NCBI GenBank assembly: GCA_021767525.1
Contig: JAASTF010000047.1
Span: forward strand, 1-15,015
Origin: Paracoccaceae bacterium
GTDB taxonomy: Bacteria; Pseudomonadota; Alphaproteobacteria; Rhodobacterales; Rhodobacteraceae
Direction of reading: 5' to 3'
Length of the DNA stretch: 15,015 nucleotides
The notes below the pieces were generated by a model that worked only from the letters and a program-made list of their open reading frames with translations, had not been told where the DNA came from and did not search any database. A program made the translations under genes and the position numbers. Position 1 is the first letter of the stretch. The number at the start of each line of letters is the position of its first letter. Below, in pieces: positions 7,099 through 13,749 of this stretch.

Positions 7099-7234
7099 CA
7101 GGAACTGCATCACGGTTGCGCCAGCGGGCATTTACGCGGAAACCCGCCTGTGGCTTTGCGCAAGAACCGGGTCGCGCGGTGGGGTTATCAGGGCGCAGGC
7201 TGTGGGACCACCCGATCCAAAGGAAGATCCCGCC

Positions 7235-7713
7235 ATGCCGTTTCAGATACACGCCCTGCCCTATGCCCCCTTCGCCCCGCTTTTTGACTGCGACACACGC
7301 GCGCGTTATGCGCGAATGCGCGCGCCGTGACCGCCGATTGCGCGCCGGGCTTTCCCTGCCGGGTCAGCCTGCGAGACGCCCGCGCGGGCGAGCGGCTGGC
7401 CCTGGTGAACCACGCGCATCCTGACGCGGCCTCGCCCTACGCAGCGCGCCATGCGATCTATGTGCGCGAAGGCGCTGCGCGGGCGCGGCCCGCGCCGGGC
7501 GAGGTGCCGGACATGCTGCGCAGCCGAACGCTGGCGCTGCGCGGATTCAACGGGGCGGCGATGATGCGCGCGGCGCGGCTGGTGGACGGCACCGCGTTGG
7601 ACGCCGCATTGCACGCGATGTTTAAGGACGCCGAGGTGACATACATCCACATCCATTTCGCGGCGCGCGGATGCTATGCGGCGCGCGCGACGCGGGCCGC
7701 GCCGGTTGAGTGA
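7235..7713 (+). pseudogene. DUF1203 family protein, interrupted by a frameshift
   Basis: The frame beginning at ATG 7235 (MPFQIHALPYAPFAPLF, with AAGGAAG about 8 nt upstream) is a typical DUF1203 N-terminus but stops at 7328-7330. The rest of the family sequence continues in another frame to 7713: PGFPCRVSL, LVNHAHP, HAIYVREGA, ARPAPGEVPDMLRSR, YIHIHFAARGCYAAR. Restoring one base near 7312-7316 (in GCGCGAATGCG) joins the halves into about 159 aa, the normal family length, with family-like spacing between LF and PGFPC as I remember it. Either the gene is broken or a base is missing from the sequence. A GTG at 7327 overlaps the first stop (GTGA), so a shortened second polypeptide is conceivable. 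The function of DUF1203 is unknown. It is the only plus-strand gene between ybgC and tolQ, which are neighbours in many proteobacteria. Confidence 0.65.
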
Positions 7714-7719
7714 TTGCGC

Positions 7720-7782
7720 CGCGCCTTCGGCGCGTCGCCGGGGTCAGGGGGGCGCTGCCCCCCTCTTGGGCCTGCGGCCCAA
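7720..7782. repeat. Cluster of three stem-loops (REP-like, possible bidirectional terminator)
   Basis: Three perfect hairpins stand in a row between the converging DUF1203 and ybgC genes. They are CGCGCC/GGCGCG (7720-7734, loop TTC), AGGGGGGC/GCCCCCCT (7746-7764, loop GCT) and TTGGGCC/GGCCCAA (7766-7782, loop TGC). A tail ACCCCCCGGAG then leads into TGGCAAGATGAAGA (to about 7816). From memory, closely similar hairpin-plus-tail sequences recur between genes in Rhodobacterales genomes, so this is probably a copy of a dispersed intergenic repeat. Its position at two gene ends suits transcription termination in both directions, although there is no long T-tract. Confidence 0.6.
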
Positions 7783-7823
7783 TTCACCCCCCGGAGTTTA
7801 CCTGGCAAGATGAAGAGGATCTG

Positions 7824-8219
7824 TCAGTCGTCCGCATAGGCGGGCATGCGGACCGGGCGGCCGTCGAGCGTCATGCAGATGACGGTGACCAATGCCTTGA
7901 ACAGAACTTTGTCGCCGCGGCGCACCTCTTGACCCATGATCATGCGGGCGGGGCGGCGTTCCTGCACCCAGGTCAGCACCGTCAGCTCGTCATCGAGCCG
8001 GGCGGGTGCGAGGTAATCGGCCTCGATCCGGCGGACGGCGTAGACGATGCCATCCTCGTCTTTCATCTTGTTCTGATCCAGCCCGACCGCGCGGACCCAT
8101 TCGCTGCGGCCGCGTTCGATGTAGCGCAGATAATTGGCGTAATAGACGATGCCGGCCATGTCGGTGTCTTCGTAATAGACACGGATCGGCAGGCTGTGGA
8201 TCTTGGGTGCGTCGCTCAT
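7824..8219 (-). CDS. ybgC: Tol-Pal associated acyl-CoA thioesterase YbgC
   Basis: This is a cytoplasmic hotdog-fold thioesterase of the 4-hydroxybenzoyl-CoA thioesterase class, acting on acyl-CoA/acyl-ACP and genetically linked to tol-pal. The 131-aa product has the signature YYEDTDMAGIVYYANYLR at 15-32, with D20 matching the catalytic aspartate of the Pseudomonas 4HBT enzyme. It is followed by the helix ERGRSEW and the strands ADYLAPARLDDEL. Length is normal. It starts 9 nt after thpR. In many proteobacteria ybgC directly precedes tolQ; here a reversed DUF1203 gene and a stem-loop cluster separate the two. Confidence 0.95.
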   Translation of the reverse strand: MSDAPKIHSLPIRVYYEDTDMAGIVYYANYLRYIERGRSEWVRAVGLDQNKMKDEDGIVYAVRRIEADYLAPARLDDELTVLTWVQERRPARMIMGQEVRRGDKVLFKALVTVICMTLDGRPVRMPAYADD

Positions 8220-8228
8220 GCCCGCACG

Positions 8229-8774
8229 CTAGGCCGGGACGGGATAGTCCGCAAGCGGCTCGTATGTCGCGCCGTCGGGCGAGAGGTGCGAGCGGTAGAG
8301 GGTGAATGCTTCGACCGGAAAGGCGGGCAACGCCACATCGGCATGGGCCGAGAGGAAGCGCCCCAGCTTTGCCGTATCGTCCGGGGGCATGTCGCGGCGA
8401 AAGCGTGCCAGCGTCACATGCGGGCGGAACCGTGCGCGCGGCAGATCGATCCCCGCGCCGCGCGCGGTGCTGTGCAGCTTGGCGCGCAAGGCGCGCAGTG
8501 GCGGGCCGGCCTGCCCGCGGATCGACAGCACGCGGGGGCGCGCGCCGCCGAACAGCTCCAACCCCGCGAGGCGCAGATCGAACGGGGCGAAGGTGATCTG
8601 TTGCAGGTCGAGATGCAGCGCCTCGAGCGTGGGCAGATCGACCTCGCCCAGAAAGGCCAGCGTCAGGTGCAGGTTTTCCGGGTCGACCAGGCGGCCCACG
8701 CGCAGATCGGATTGCAGCCCATCCAGCGCGTCGCGCACGGTGTCGGGCGGGCCAAGGCCGATAAAGGCGCGCAT
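8229..8774 (-). CDS. thpR: RNA 2',3'-cyclic phosphodiesterase (LigT/ThpR family)
   Basis: This family hydrolyses 2',3'-cyclic phosphate RNA ends to 2'-phosphates and was first known as a 2'-5' RNA ligase. The 181-aa product contains both HxTx motifs of the 2H superfamily at the expected distance: HLTL at 36-39 and HVTL at 119-122, each in its usual context (NLHLTLAFLG and FRPHVTLARF). It begins MRAFIGL, as is typical. The ATG shares its A with the stop of the upstream unknown gene (TGATG), indicating translational coupling. It lies between that gene and ybgC in the probable ruvCAB operon. Confidence 0.92.
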   Translation of the reverse strand: MRAFIGLGPPDTVRDALDGLQSDLRVGRLVDPENLHLTLAFLGEVDLPTLEALHLDLQQITFAPFDLRLAGLELFGGARPRVLSIRGQAGPPLRALRAKLHSTARGAGIDLPRARFRPHVTLARFRRDMPPDDTAKLGRFLSAHADVALPAFPVEAFTLYRSHLSPDGATYEPLADYPVPA

Positions 8775-9424
8775 CAGCTGGGCGGCGCGGCCTGGGTCAT
8801 CCGCGCGGCCAGGCGCAGCGCGTGCGACGGATCGCTGGACGCCACCGGCAGGACCGGGTCATAGGCCGCGCGCAACAGTGCCGCGATATCAGGGCGCAGG
8901 ATCGTGCGATCCTGCAACACCGCCAGGGGCGAGCGGTCGGTGAAGGCGGTGTCGGACCACAGAAGGAAGGTCTGCACCACCTGGGACAGCGCCAGCACAT
9001 CGGCCGAAAGTTGCGACAGCGCGTCATCCATGCGCACAAAGACAAAAGCCGCCTTGATCCCGCCATCCTCGTCAAAACGGAAGATGCGGTATTGGTTGGC
9101 GTCCACCGATTTCAGCCGCGCGACCAGCGGGCCAAGGTCGGGGATCAGCCGGTCGAGATTTGGGACGGCGGGCAGTTCGTCCCAGTCGCGGAAGAAGAAG
9201 ACCATCATGTTGGCGCCCAGTTCCGGGTCTGTCTCGGCCAGCTTGTGGCCCGAAAGCGCTGCCACGGCCTCGAGCGCGCCCTTGACCACGCCTAGCGTTT
9301 CCTCTTCGACACCGAAGACCACCGGCGCGATGGGACGACCCCAGCGGGCGAACAGGAACTGCCCGTCGGCACGGGTGAAAAGGCGCGTCACGTCCTCGGG
9401 GCCAAGGGTGGTGGGGTCTGTCAT
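8774..9424 (-). CDS. Conserved-looking protein of unknown function (216 aa)
   Basis: I do not recognise a named domain. The 216-aa product has no signal peptide and no membrane helix, is rather acidic, and appears to be a soluble alpha/beta protein. Noticeable segments are ADGQFLFARWGRPIAPVVFG near the start, MMVFFFRDWDELPAVPNLDRL around 73-93 and IFRFDEDGGIKAAFVFVRMD around 113-132. A strong ribosome-binding site GGAGG lies 5 nt before the ATG at 9424. The stop overlaps the thpR start by one base. It lies 62 nt after ruvB, so co-expression with ruvCAB and thpR is likely. An RNA- or envelope-related role could be guessed from its neighbours, but nothing in the sequence shows it. Confidence 0.85.
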   Translation of the reverse strand: MTDPTTLGPEDVTRLFTRADGQFLFARWGRPIAPVVFGVEEETLGVVKGALEAVAALSGHKLAETDPELGANMMVFFFRDWDELPAVPNLDRLIPDLGPLVARLKSVDANQYRIFRFDEDGGIKAAFVFVRMDDALSQLSADVLALSQVVQTFLLWSDTAFTDRSPLAVLQDRTILRPDIAALLRAAYDPVLPVASSDPSHALRLAARMTQAAPPS

Positions 9425-9486
9425 GTGTCCTCCGTCGCGTATCGGCCGAGGCTTAACGCGGCACGCGGGGCAGGTGCAAGGCGGGC

Positions 9487-10515
9487 CTACTTGCCGAACA
9501 GATCGCCCTGCCCCGGCGCCTTTGGTGCGGCAAGGCCCAGATGCGTCCAGCCCTTTTGCGCCAGCATTCGGCCGCGCGGGGTGCGCTGGATCAGGCCCTG
9601 CTGCAACAGGAAGGGTTCGATCACCTCTTCCAGGCTGTCGCGGCTTTCGGACAGGGCGGCGGACAGGGTTTCGATGCCCACGGGGCCGCCGGCGTAATTC
9701 TCGGCGATCAGGCGCAGATACCGCCGGTCGGCGCCATCGAGGCCCAGATCGTCGACGCCCAGGCGGGTCAGGGCGTGATCGGCGATGTCCTTGGTCACGC
9801 GGCCCTCGCCCTCGACCACGGCAAAGTCGACGACGCGGCGCAAAAGCCGCCCGGCGATGCGCGGCGTCCCGCGCGAGCGGCGGGCGATCTCCATCGCGCC
9901 CTCGGGCGTGGCGGGCGCGCCCATCAGGCGGGCGTTGCGGGTGACGATCTCGTTCAGCTCGTCGCGAGTGTAGAAATTCAGCCGCGTGGGGATGCCGAAG
10001 CGGTCGCGCAGCGGCGTGGTCAGCAGCCCCATCCGGGTGGTGGCGCCGACCAGGGTAAAGGGCTGCAGTTCGATCCGCACGGTGCGCGCGGCGGGGCCTT
10101 CGCCGATCACCAGGTCGAGCTCGAAGTCTTCCAGCGCGGGATACAGCACCTCTTCGACCGCGGGGTTCAGCCGGTGGATTTCGTCGATGAACAGGACATC
10201 GCGTGCCTCGAGATTCGTCAGGATCGCGGCCAGATCGCCGGCCTTGGCCAGAACCGGGCCGGATGTCATGCGGAAATTGACGCCCAGCTCCTTGGCCATG
10301 ATCTGCGCCAGCGTGGTCTTGCCCAGCCCGGGGGGCCCGTGAAACAGCGTGTGGTCCATCGCCTCGCCACGCTGCCGGGCGGATTGGATGAAAACGCGCA
10401 GGTTGGCGCGTGCCTCGGCCTGGCCGATGAACTCGTCCAGCGCCTGCGGGCGCAGGGCGCGGTCGCCATCCTCGGGCAAGGGATCAGGGCGCAGGGTGGG
10501 ATCGGGGCCGGTCAT
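9487..10515 (-). CDS. ruvB: Holliday junction branch migration helicase RuvB
   Basis: RuvB is the hexameric AAA+ motor that, with RuvA, drives Holliday junction branch migration. The 342-aa product has Walker A GPPGLGKTT at 60-68 and Walker B FIDEIH at 109-114. It also has the sensor/arginine-finger region GATTRMGLLTTPLRDRFGI, the motif RGTPRIAGRLLRR, and a C-terminal winged-helix DNA-binding domain ending near TPRGRMLAQKGW. Length and motif order are normal for the family. It begins 49 nt after ruvA, with AAGG upstream of the ATG. Confidence 0.98.
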   Translation of the reverse strand: MTGPDPTLRPDPLPEDGDRALRPQALDEFIGQAEARANLRVFIQSARQRGEAMDHTLFHGPPGLGKTTLAQIMAKELGVNFRMTSGPVLAKAGDLAAILTNLEARDVLFIDEIHRLNPAVEEVLYPALEDFELDLVIGEGPAARTVRIELQPFTLVGATTRMGLLTTPLRDRFGIPTRLNFYTRDELNEIVTRNARLMGAPATPEGAMEIARRSRGTPRIAGRLLRRVVDFAVVEGEGRVTKDIADHALTRLGVDDLGLDGADRRYLRLIAENYAGGPVGIETLSAALSESRDSLEEVIEPFLLQQGLIQRTPRGRMLAQKGWTHLGLAAPKAPGQGDLFGK

Positions 10516-10564
10516 GCGCGGGGCCTTTCACGGCGCGGGTGGGGGCAAGGCATGCGCATACCCC

Positions 10565-11233
10565 CTACCCTTTCGGTGCCAGCAGTTTCAACGCCGCACG
10601 GATCAGCGCAGGCGTGCCGGCCTCTGGATCATCGCCCGCGGCTTGCGCGACCGCACTGGCGGCCTCGCCCGGCGCGTAGCCCAGGTTCGACAGCGCGGAT
10701 AGCGCCTCGGACTGGGCGTTCGCGTTGCTCTTGGGCGGTGTTACGGGGGGCGCCACGGGCGTGGCGCCCTCGATCAGCTCGGCCGGTGCCTCACCCTCGG
10801 CCGCCGCCATGCCAGCCCCCAGCGCCATGATGCCCGGCGCCTTGTCCTTCAACTCGTTCACGACGCGTTGCGCGGTCTTGGGGCCGATCCCCTTGGCGGC
10901 CTTGACCGCGTTCCAATCGCCCAGTGCAATGGCGCGGCTGACGCCCTCGGGGCCCAACGTGCCCAGGATCGCCAGCGACGCTTTGGCCCCGATGCCCTGC
11001 ACGCTCATCAACAGGCGGTGCCATTCCTTTTCCACCAGCGTGACGAAGCCAAAAAGCTGCAGGATATCCTCGCGCACCAGCAGGTCGGTATACAGCGCCG
11101 CGGCCTGGCCCGGGCCAGGCAGCGCCGCCAGCGTGCGCTCCGAGCAATAGACCAGGTATCCCACGCCGCCCACGTCGATCAGAACATGATCTTCGGCGCG
11201 GTAATCGATGCGGCCCGCGATCTTGCCGATCAT
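10565..11233 (-). CDS. ruvA: Holliday junction DNA helicase subunit RuvA
   Basis: RuvA tetramers clamp the four-way junction and load RuvB. The 222-aa product begins MIGKIAGRIDY and has the OB-fold domain at about 1-62. Two helix-hairpin-helix motifs are present: LLMSVQGIGAKASLAIL near 74-90 and AAKGIGPKTAQRVVNELKD near 112-130. An Ala/Pro linker follows, then the RuvB-binding three-helix domain (about 173-222, SEALSALSNLGYAPGEA). The reading frame remains open far upstream, but that part lies inside ruvC. ATG 11233 is chosen because it overlaps the ruvC stop as ATGA and matches the conserved family N-terminus. Confidence 0.97.
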   Translation of the reverse strand: MIGKIAGRIDYRAEDHVLIDVGGVGYLVYCSERTLAALPGPGQAAALYTDLLVREDILQLFGFVTLVEKEWHRLLMSVQGIGAKASLAILGTLGPEGVSRAIALGDWNAVKAAKGIGPKTAQRVVNELKDKAPGIMALGAGMAAAEGEAPAELIEGATPVAPPVTPPKSNANAQSEALSALSNLGYAPGEAASAVAQAAGDDPEAGTPALIRAALKLLAPKG

Positions 11234-11736
11234 GCGCTGGCCCTTTGTACCGCGGCGGCCAAGCGGGTGCTGGCGGCGCCCTGGTAGGCGTGGCAGATCG
11301 CCACCGCCAGCGCGTCGGCCGCATCCGGCCCGGCGATCTTTACCCCGGGCAGTTGCATGGCGACCATGTGCTCCACCTGGCCCTTTTGTGCGTGACCCAC
11401 GCCAACGACGGTCTTTTTCACCGCGTTGGGGGCATATTCCCCCACCGCAAGCCCGAACTGCGCGGGCACCAAAAGGGCGATGGCGCGCGCTTGGCCCAGC
11501 TTTAGCGTGCCGGCGCCGTCCTTGTTGACGAAGGTATGCTCCACCGCCGCCGTATCGGGGGCGTGCTGGTGCAGGATATCGGTCAACTGCCCGTGCAGCG
11601 AAAGCAGCCGCTGCGCCAGATCGGTGCCTTCGGAATGCAGGATACCGTTCGCAACATGCCTGAGTCGGCTGCCCTGCGCCTCGATCACGCCCCAGCCCAG
11701 GTTCCGCAGGCCGGGGTCGATGCCTAAAATCCTCAT
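11230..11736 (-). CDS. ruvC: Crossover junction endodeoxyribonuclease RuvC
   Basis: RuvC is the dimeric RNase H-fold nuclease that resolves Holliday junctions made by recombination. The 168-aa product starts MRILGIDPGL. The four metal-binding acidic residues fall at exactly the E. coli numbers: D7, E66 (AAVEHTF), D138 and D141 (GPDAADALAVA). The frame continues upstream to about 11943 without a stop, but the family N-terminus fixes the start at 11736; AGGG lies just upstream. It is the first gene of ruvC-ruvA-ruvB-orf216-thpR-ybgC. The stop overlaps the ruvA start by 4 nt. A LexA-like box lies 36 nt upstream. Confidence 0.97.
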   Translation of the reverse strand: MRILGIDPGLRNLGWGVIEAQGSRLRHVANGILHSEGTDLAQRLLSLHGQLTDILHQHAPDTAAVEHTFVNKDGAGTLKLGQARAIALLVPAQFGLAVGEYAPNAVKKTVVGVGHAQKGQVEHMVAMQLPGVKIAGPDAADALAVAICHAYQGAASTRLAAAVQRASA

Positions 11737-11772
11737 CACTGCCCTGCATATTGTTGCTTTTCTGACGCAGTA

Positions 11773-11787
11773 GCACGAAACGCGAAC
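11773..11787 (-). promoter_or_regulatory. Imperfect LexA (SOS) box upstream of ruvC
   Basis: On the minus strand the sequence GTTC-GCGTTTC-GTGC stands 36 nt upstream of the ruvC ATG. The alphaproteobacterial LexA consensus is GTTC-N7-GTTC, so one half-site is perfect and the other differs at one base. ruv genes are SOS-controlled in many bacteria, which makes the position meaningful. A single mismatched site in a GC-rich genome can also arise by chance. Confidence 0.35.
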
Positions 11788-11940
11788 AAACGCCAAGCCG
11801 AAAGCGCCGCGGCCGAAAAACGACACCTTGCTGCACTGCAGCGTCACGGGGTCGCGAAATGCGCCGCTTGCGCGCCGGAAAACGACACGGCTCACGTGGA
11901 TTATCGCCTTGTTTTTAAGGCTTTGCACATGATTTCGACA

Positions 11941-11957
11941 CATGCGCGCCGCGCATG
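11941..11957. promoter_or_regulatory. Perfect 8-bp dyad, possible operator
   Basis: CATGCGCG, one central C, then CGCGCATG: a perfect inverted repeat 23 bp upstream of the candidate -35 for the DUF1127 gene. With only one base between the arms it would be a poor RNA hairpin but a good symmetrical protein-binding site. No regulator can be named from the sequence. Confidence 0.3.
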
Positions 11958-12066
11958 ACTCCTATGCAAAAATCACCGCTTGCGCGGGCGAAATGGCGCG
12001 CCTATTTGCGGCGTCAGAACACAGGGTTTTCAACCCGCACAAATCTTGATCACAAGGACCACGAAA

Positions 12067-12267
12067 ATGGCAGTTTTCGACGCCCACCGCCCCGCCGCTT
12101 TCGGCACCGCGCCCCGCCGCGCCAACCTGTTTGCCCGCATCCTTTCCGCCGTTGCCGAATGGAACGACGCCCGCGTGACCCGCAACGCGCTGAGCAAGCT
12201 GACCGACCGCGAGTTGGATGATATTGGCCTGTGCCGCGGCGACATCGACGACGTGGCGCGCGGCTAA
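12067..12267 (+). CDS. DUF1127 family small protein
   Basis: The 66-aa basic protein has the DUF1127 core: an amphipathic helix RILSAVAEWNDARVTRNALSK followed by LTDRELDDIGLCRGDI at the C-terminus. Members are abundant small proteins of alphaproteobacteria. One from Rhodobacter sphaeroides (CcaF1) is reported to bind RNA and influence sRNA maturation and turnover, so an RNA-linked role is possible here but not shown. The start is ATG 12067 with AAGGA 8 nt upstream; longer upstream frames lack such a site. The gene is monocistronic, divergent from ruvC, and followed by a strong terminator. Confidence 0.9.
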   Translation: MAVFDAHRPAAFGTAPRRANLFARILSAVAEWNDARVTRNALSKLTDRELDDIGLCRGDIDDVARG

Positions 12268-12300
12268 GCGCAACGCGACACACGCAGACCGCAAATAAGC

Positions 12301-12333
12301 AAAGGCCGCACCGAAATGGTGCGGCCTTTTTTC
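12301..12333 (+). terminator. Rho-independent terminator after DUF1127 gene
   Basis: A 12-bp perfect stem AAAGGCCGCACC/GGTGCGGCCTTT (12301-12312 with 12318-12329) with loop GAAAT is followed by a run of T to 12332. It lies 33 bp after the DUF1127 stop. Read from the other strand it is also a stable hairpin and could help end the converging operon. Confidence 0.92.
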
Positions 12334-12391
12334 TGTGCCCCCGGTGTTTCGCTGCCGGTGAACCTGAGCGGGGGCAACCCTTGTTGAGAGA

Positions 12392-12736
12392 TCAGAGGGT
12401 CAGTTTCTTCAAACCTTCGGCGATCGAGGTCGAGATCGGATCGGCCTGGAGCAGGAACGCCCCACCCTGTTCGATCAGCGTGCCTTTCTGCAGCAGCTCG
12501 ACACGCTCGGCATAGCCCTCGGGGCCAAGCTGGCTGAGCAACAGGATCTTGAAGCCGAAAAAGCACAGCGCCAGGATCGTCAGCACCCGCAGCGGAAAGC
12601 CGCCGGATTTGCGCTTGGGTTTCGTGATGATCAGGCCGTCGCGGCCCACGATCGAGACATACCCATGCTCAAGCCGGGCGTGTTGTTTGTTGATACGCTT
12701 CATGCGCTTGTGAAAGTCAGTGGCAGCATTGACCAT
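12392..12736 (-). CDS. Small single-pass membrane protein of unknown function
   Basis: The 114-aa product has a strongly basic N-terminal part (HKRMKRINKQHARLEHGY, then KPKRKSGG), one hydrophobic helix at about 47-68, and a C-terminal part of about 45 residues. The positive-inside rule puts the C-terminus in the periplasm. I recognise it only as a type of hypothetical protein seen in Rhodobacterales; no function is known to me. GGAG lies 6 nt before the ATG at 12736. It is 105 nt downstream of prmA on the same strand and may be co-transcribed or have its own promoter in that gap. Confidence 0.82.
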   Translation of the reverse strand: MVNAATDFHKRMKRINKQHARLEHGYVSIVGRDGLIITKPKRKSGGFPLRVLTILALCFFGFKILLLSQLGPEGYAERVELLQKGTLIEQGGAFLLQADPISTSIAEGLKKLTL

Positions 12737-12841
12737 CTCAAACTCCGTTACTGGCCCCCACCAGCGTTGAAATTATTTATGCCGCCGAATTGTGGCAGAA
12801 ATGGGGCACGGGTCTAAAATGCACCTTAATTTAGGCGTTGA
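12737..12841 (-). promoter_or_regulatory. AT-rich gap upstream of the small membrane protein
   Basis: This 105-bp stretch is notably richer in A/T than its surroundings and contains CATAAATAATTT, read on the minus strand at about 12771-12782, roughly 40 nt upstream of the ATG. It could be a -10 region for a promoter of the 114-aa gene. No clear -35 or terminator is seen. Confidence 0.2.
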
Positions 12842-13714
12842 TTAGCTGCTTTTCGTCAGTGTCAGGGTGGTCCATTCACCAATCTCTTCCCGGTGGGTCA
12901 GATTGATGCCAACCCGTGAATAAACGTCGACAATCCCATCCGCTTGCTCGTTCAGAATCCCCGAAAGAATCACTTTCCCATCCTTTTGGATATGTGCGGA
13001 AACGTCCGGCGCCAGCGCGATCAACGGCCCCTTCAGGATATTGGCGAACACCAGATCGAAAGGCGCAGCCGCGTGCAGGTCGGGGTGGTCGAAACCCGTG
13101 GCCTCAAGGCAGCGCACCCGGCCGTCCAGCCCGTTGGCCTTGACGTTGGCCTCGGCCACTTCGACGGCCACCTCGTCGATATCGCTGGCCAGAACCGTGT
13201 CGGGCCAGATGCGCGCGGCCGCCATCGCCAGAACGGCGGTGCCGCAGCCGATATCCACCACGTTGCGCCCCTGGAACCCCGCATCGGCCAGCCGGTCCAA
13301 CGCGCGCAGGCAGCCCAACGTGGTGCCGTGATGCCCGGTCCCGAAGGCCATCGCCGCCTCGATCAGCAGCGGCTCGCAATCGTCGGGCACCTTGTCGGCA
13401 TCGTGGCTGCCATAGACAAAGAAGCGCCCCGCCACCACCGGCGTCAATTCGCGCCGCACCTTGGCGACCCAGTCGGTTTCGGGAAGTTCGGAAATGACGA
13501 AGGGCTTGGCGTCATGCGCCGCGGCCAACAAGGCCAGGCCGGTATCGTCGGGCGTTTCGGTGAAATAGCAGGCCACTTCCCAAAGGCCCGAGTCGTCCTC
13601 GATCTCGAACACACCGACGCCGGTGGGCTCGGGCACCAGGTTTTCCACCGCCAGGCCCAGCGCCTCGGCGCGCTCTTTCCCCGACAGGGTGGTGATGGCG
13701 GTGAATGTGGGCAT
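12842..13714 (-). CDS. prmA: Ribosomal protein L11 methyltransferase PrmA
   Basis: PrmA uses S-adenosylmethionine to trimethylate ribosomal protein L11 in the cytoplasm. The 290-aa product has an N-terminal L11-recognition domain (about 1-90), then the methyltransferase domain. The latter contains AFGTGHHGTT at 123-132, the SAM-binding loop DIGCGTAVLA at 154-163, an acidic SDID at 177-180, and the catalytic-site motif ANILKGPL at 224-231. Length is normal. GAGG lies 8 nt before ATG 13714. It begins 35 nt after the MATE gene on the same strand, so the two may share a transcript. Confidence 0.95.
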   Translation of the reverse strand: MPTFTAITTLSGKERAEALGLAVENLVPEPTGVGVFEIEDDSGLWEVACYFTETPDDTGLALLAAAHDAKPFVISELPETDWVAKVRRELTPVVAGRFFVYGSHDADKVPDDCEPLLIEAAMAFGTGHHGTTLGCLRALDRLADAGFQGRNVVDIGCGTAVLAMAAARIWPDTVLASDIDEVAVEVAEANVKANGLDGRVRCLEATGFDHPDLHAAAPFDLVFANILKGPLIALAPDVSAHIQKDGKVILSGILNEQADGIVDVYSRVGINLTHREEIGEWTTLTLTKSS

Positions 13715-13749
13715 GGTGGTATCCTCGGGCTGCTGCGTGCCCTTGGGCG

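Larger units (their letters stand above)
11737..12066. other. Divergent intergenic region between ruvC and DUF1127 gene
   Basis: This 330-bp gap must hold the promoters of ruvC (leftward) and the DUF1127 gene (rightward). I see the LexA-like box at 11773-11787. A 6-bp dyad GCTGCA-C-TGCAGC lies at 11830-11842 and an 8-bp dyad CATGCGCG-C-CGCGCATG at 11941-11957. Two near-copies of GAAAACGACAC lie at about 11815 and 11878. A weak sigma70-like pair TTGCGC-17-TATTTG (11980-12008) faces the DUF1127 gene. A small leader hairpin GGGTT-TTC-AACCC lies at 12024-12036. No convincing gene is present. Confidence 0.6.

Noticed and set aside
7710..8864. A 384-codon plus-strand open frame antisense to ybgC and thpR
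   Set aside because: The opposite strand encodes the conserved motifs of YbgC and ThpR; this frame has no recognisable domain and runs through the hairpin cluster.
10565..11836. A 423-codon minus-strand frame containing ruvA with about 200 extra N-terminal residues
   Set aside because: The extra part lies over ruvC in another frame and is Arg/Ala/Gly-rich shadow translation. RuvA begins with MIGKIAGR at 11233, overlapping the ruvC stop by 4 nt.
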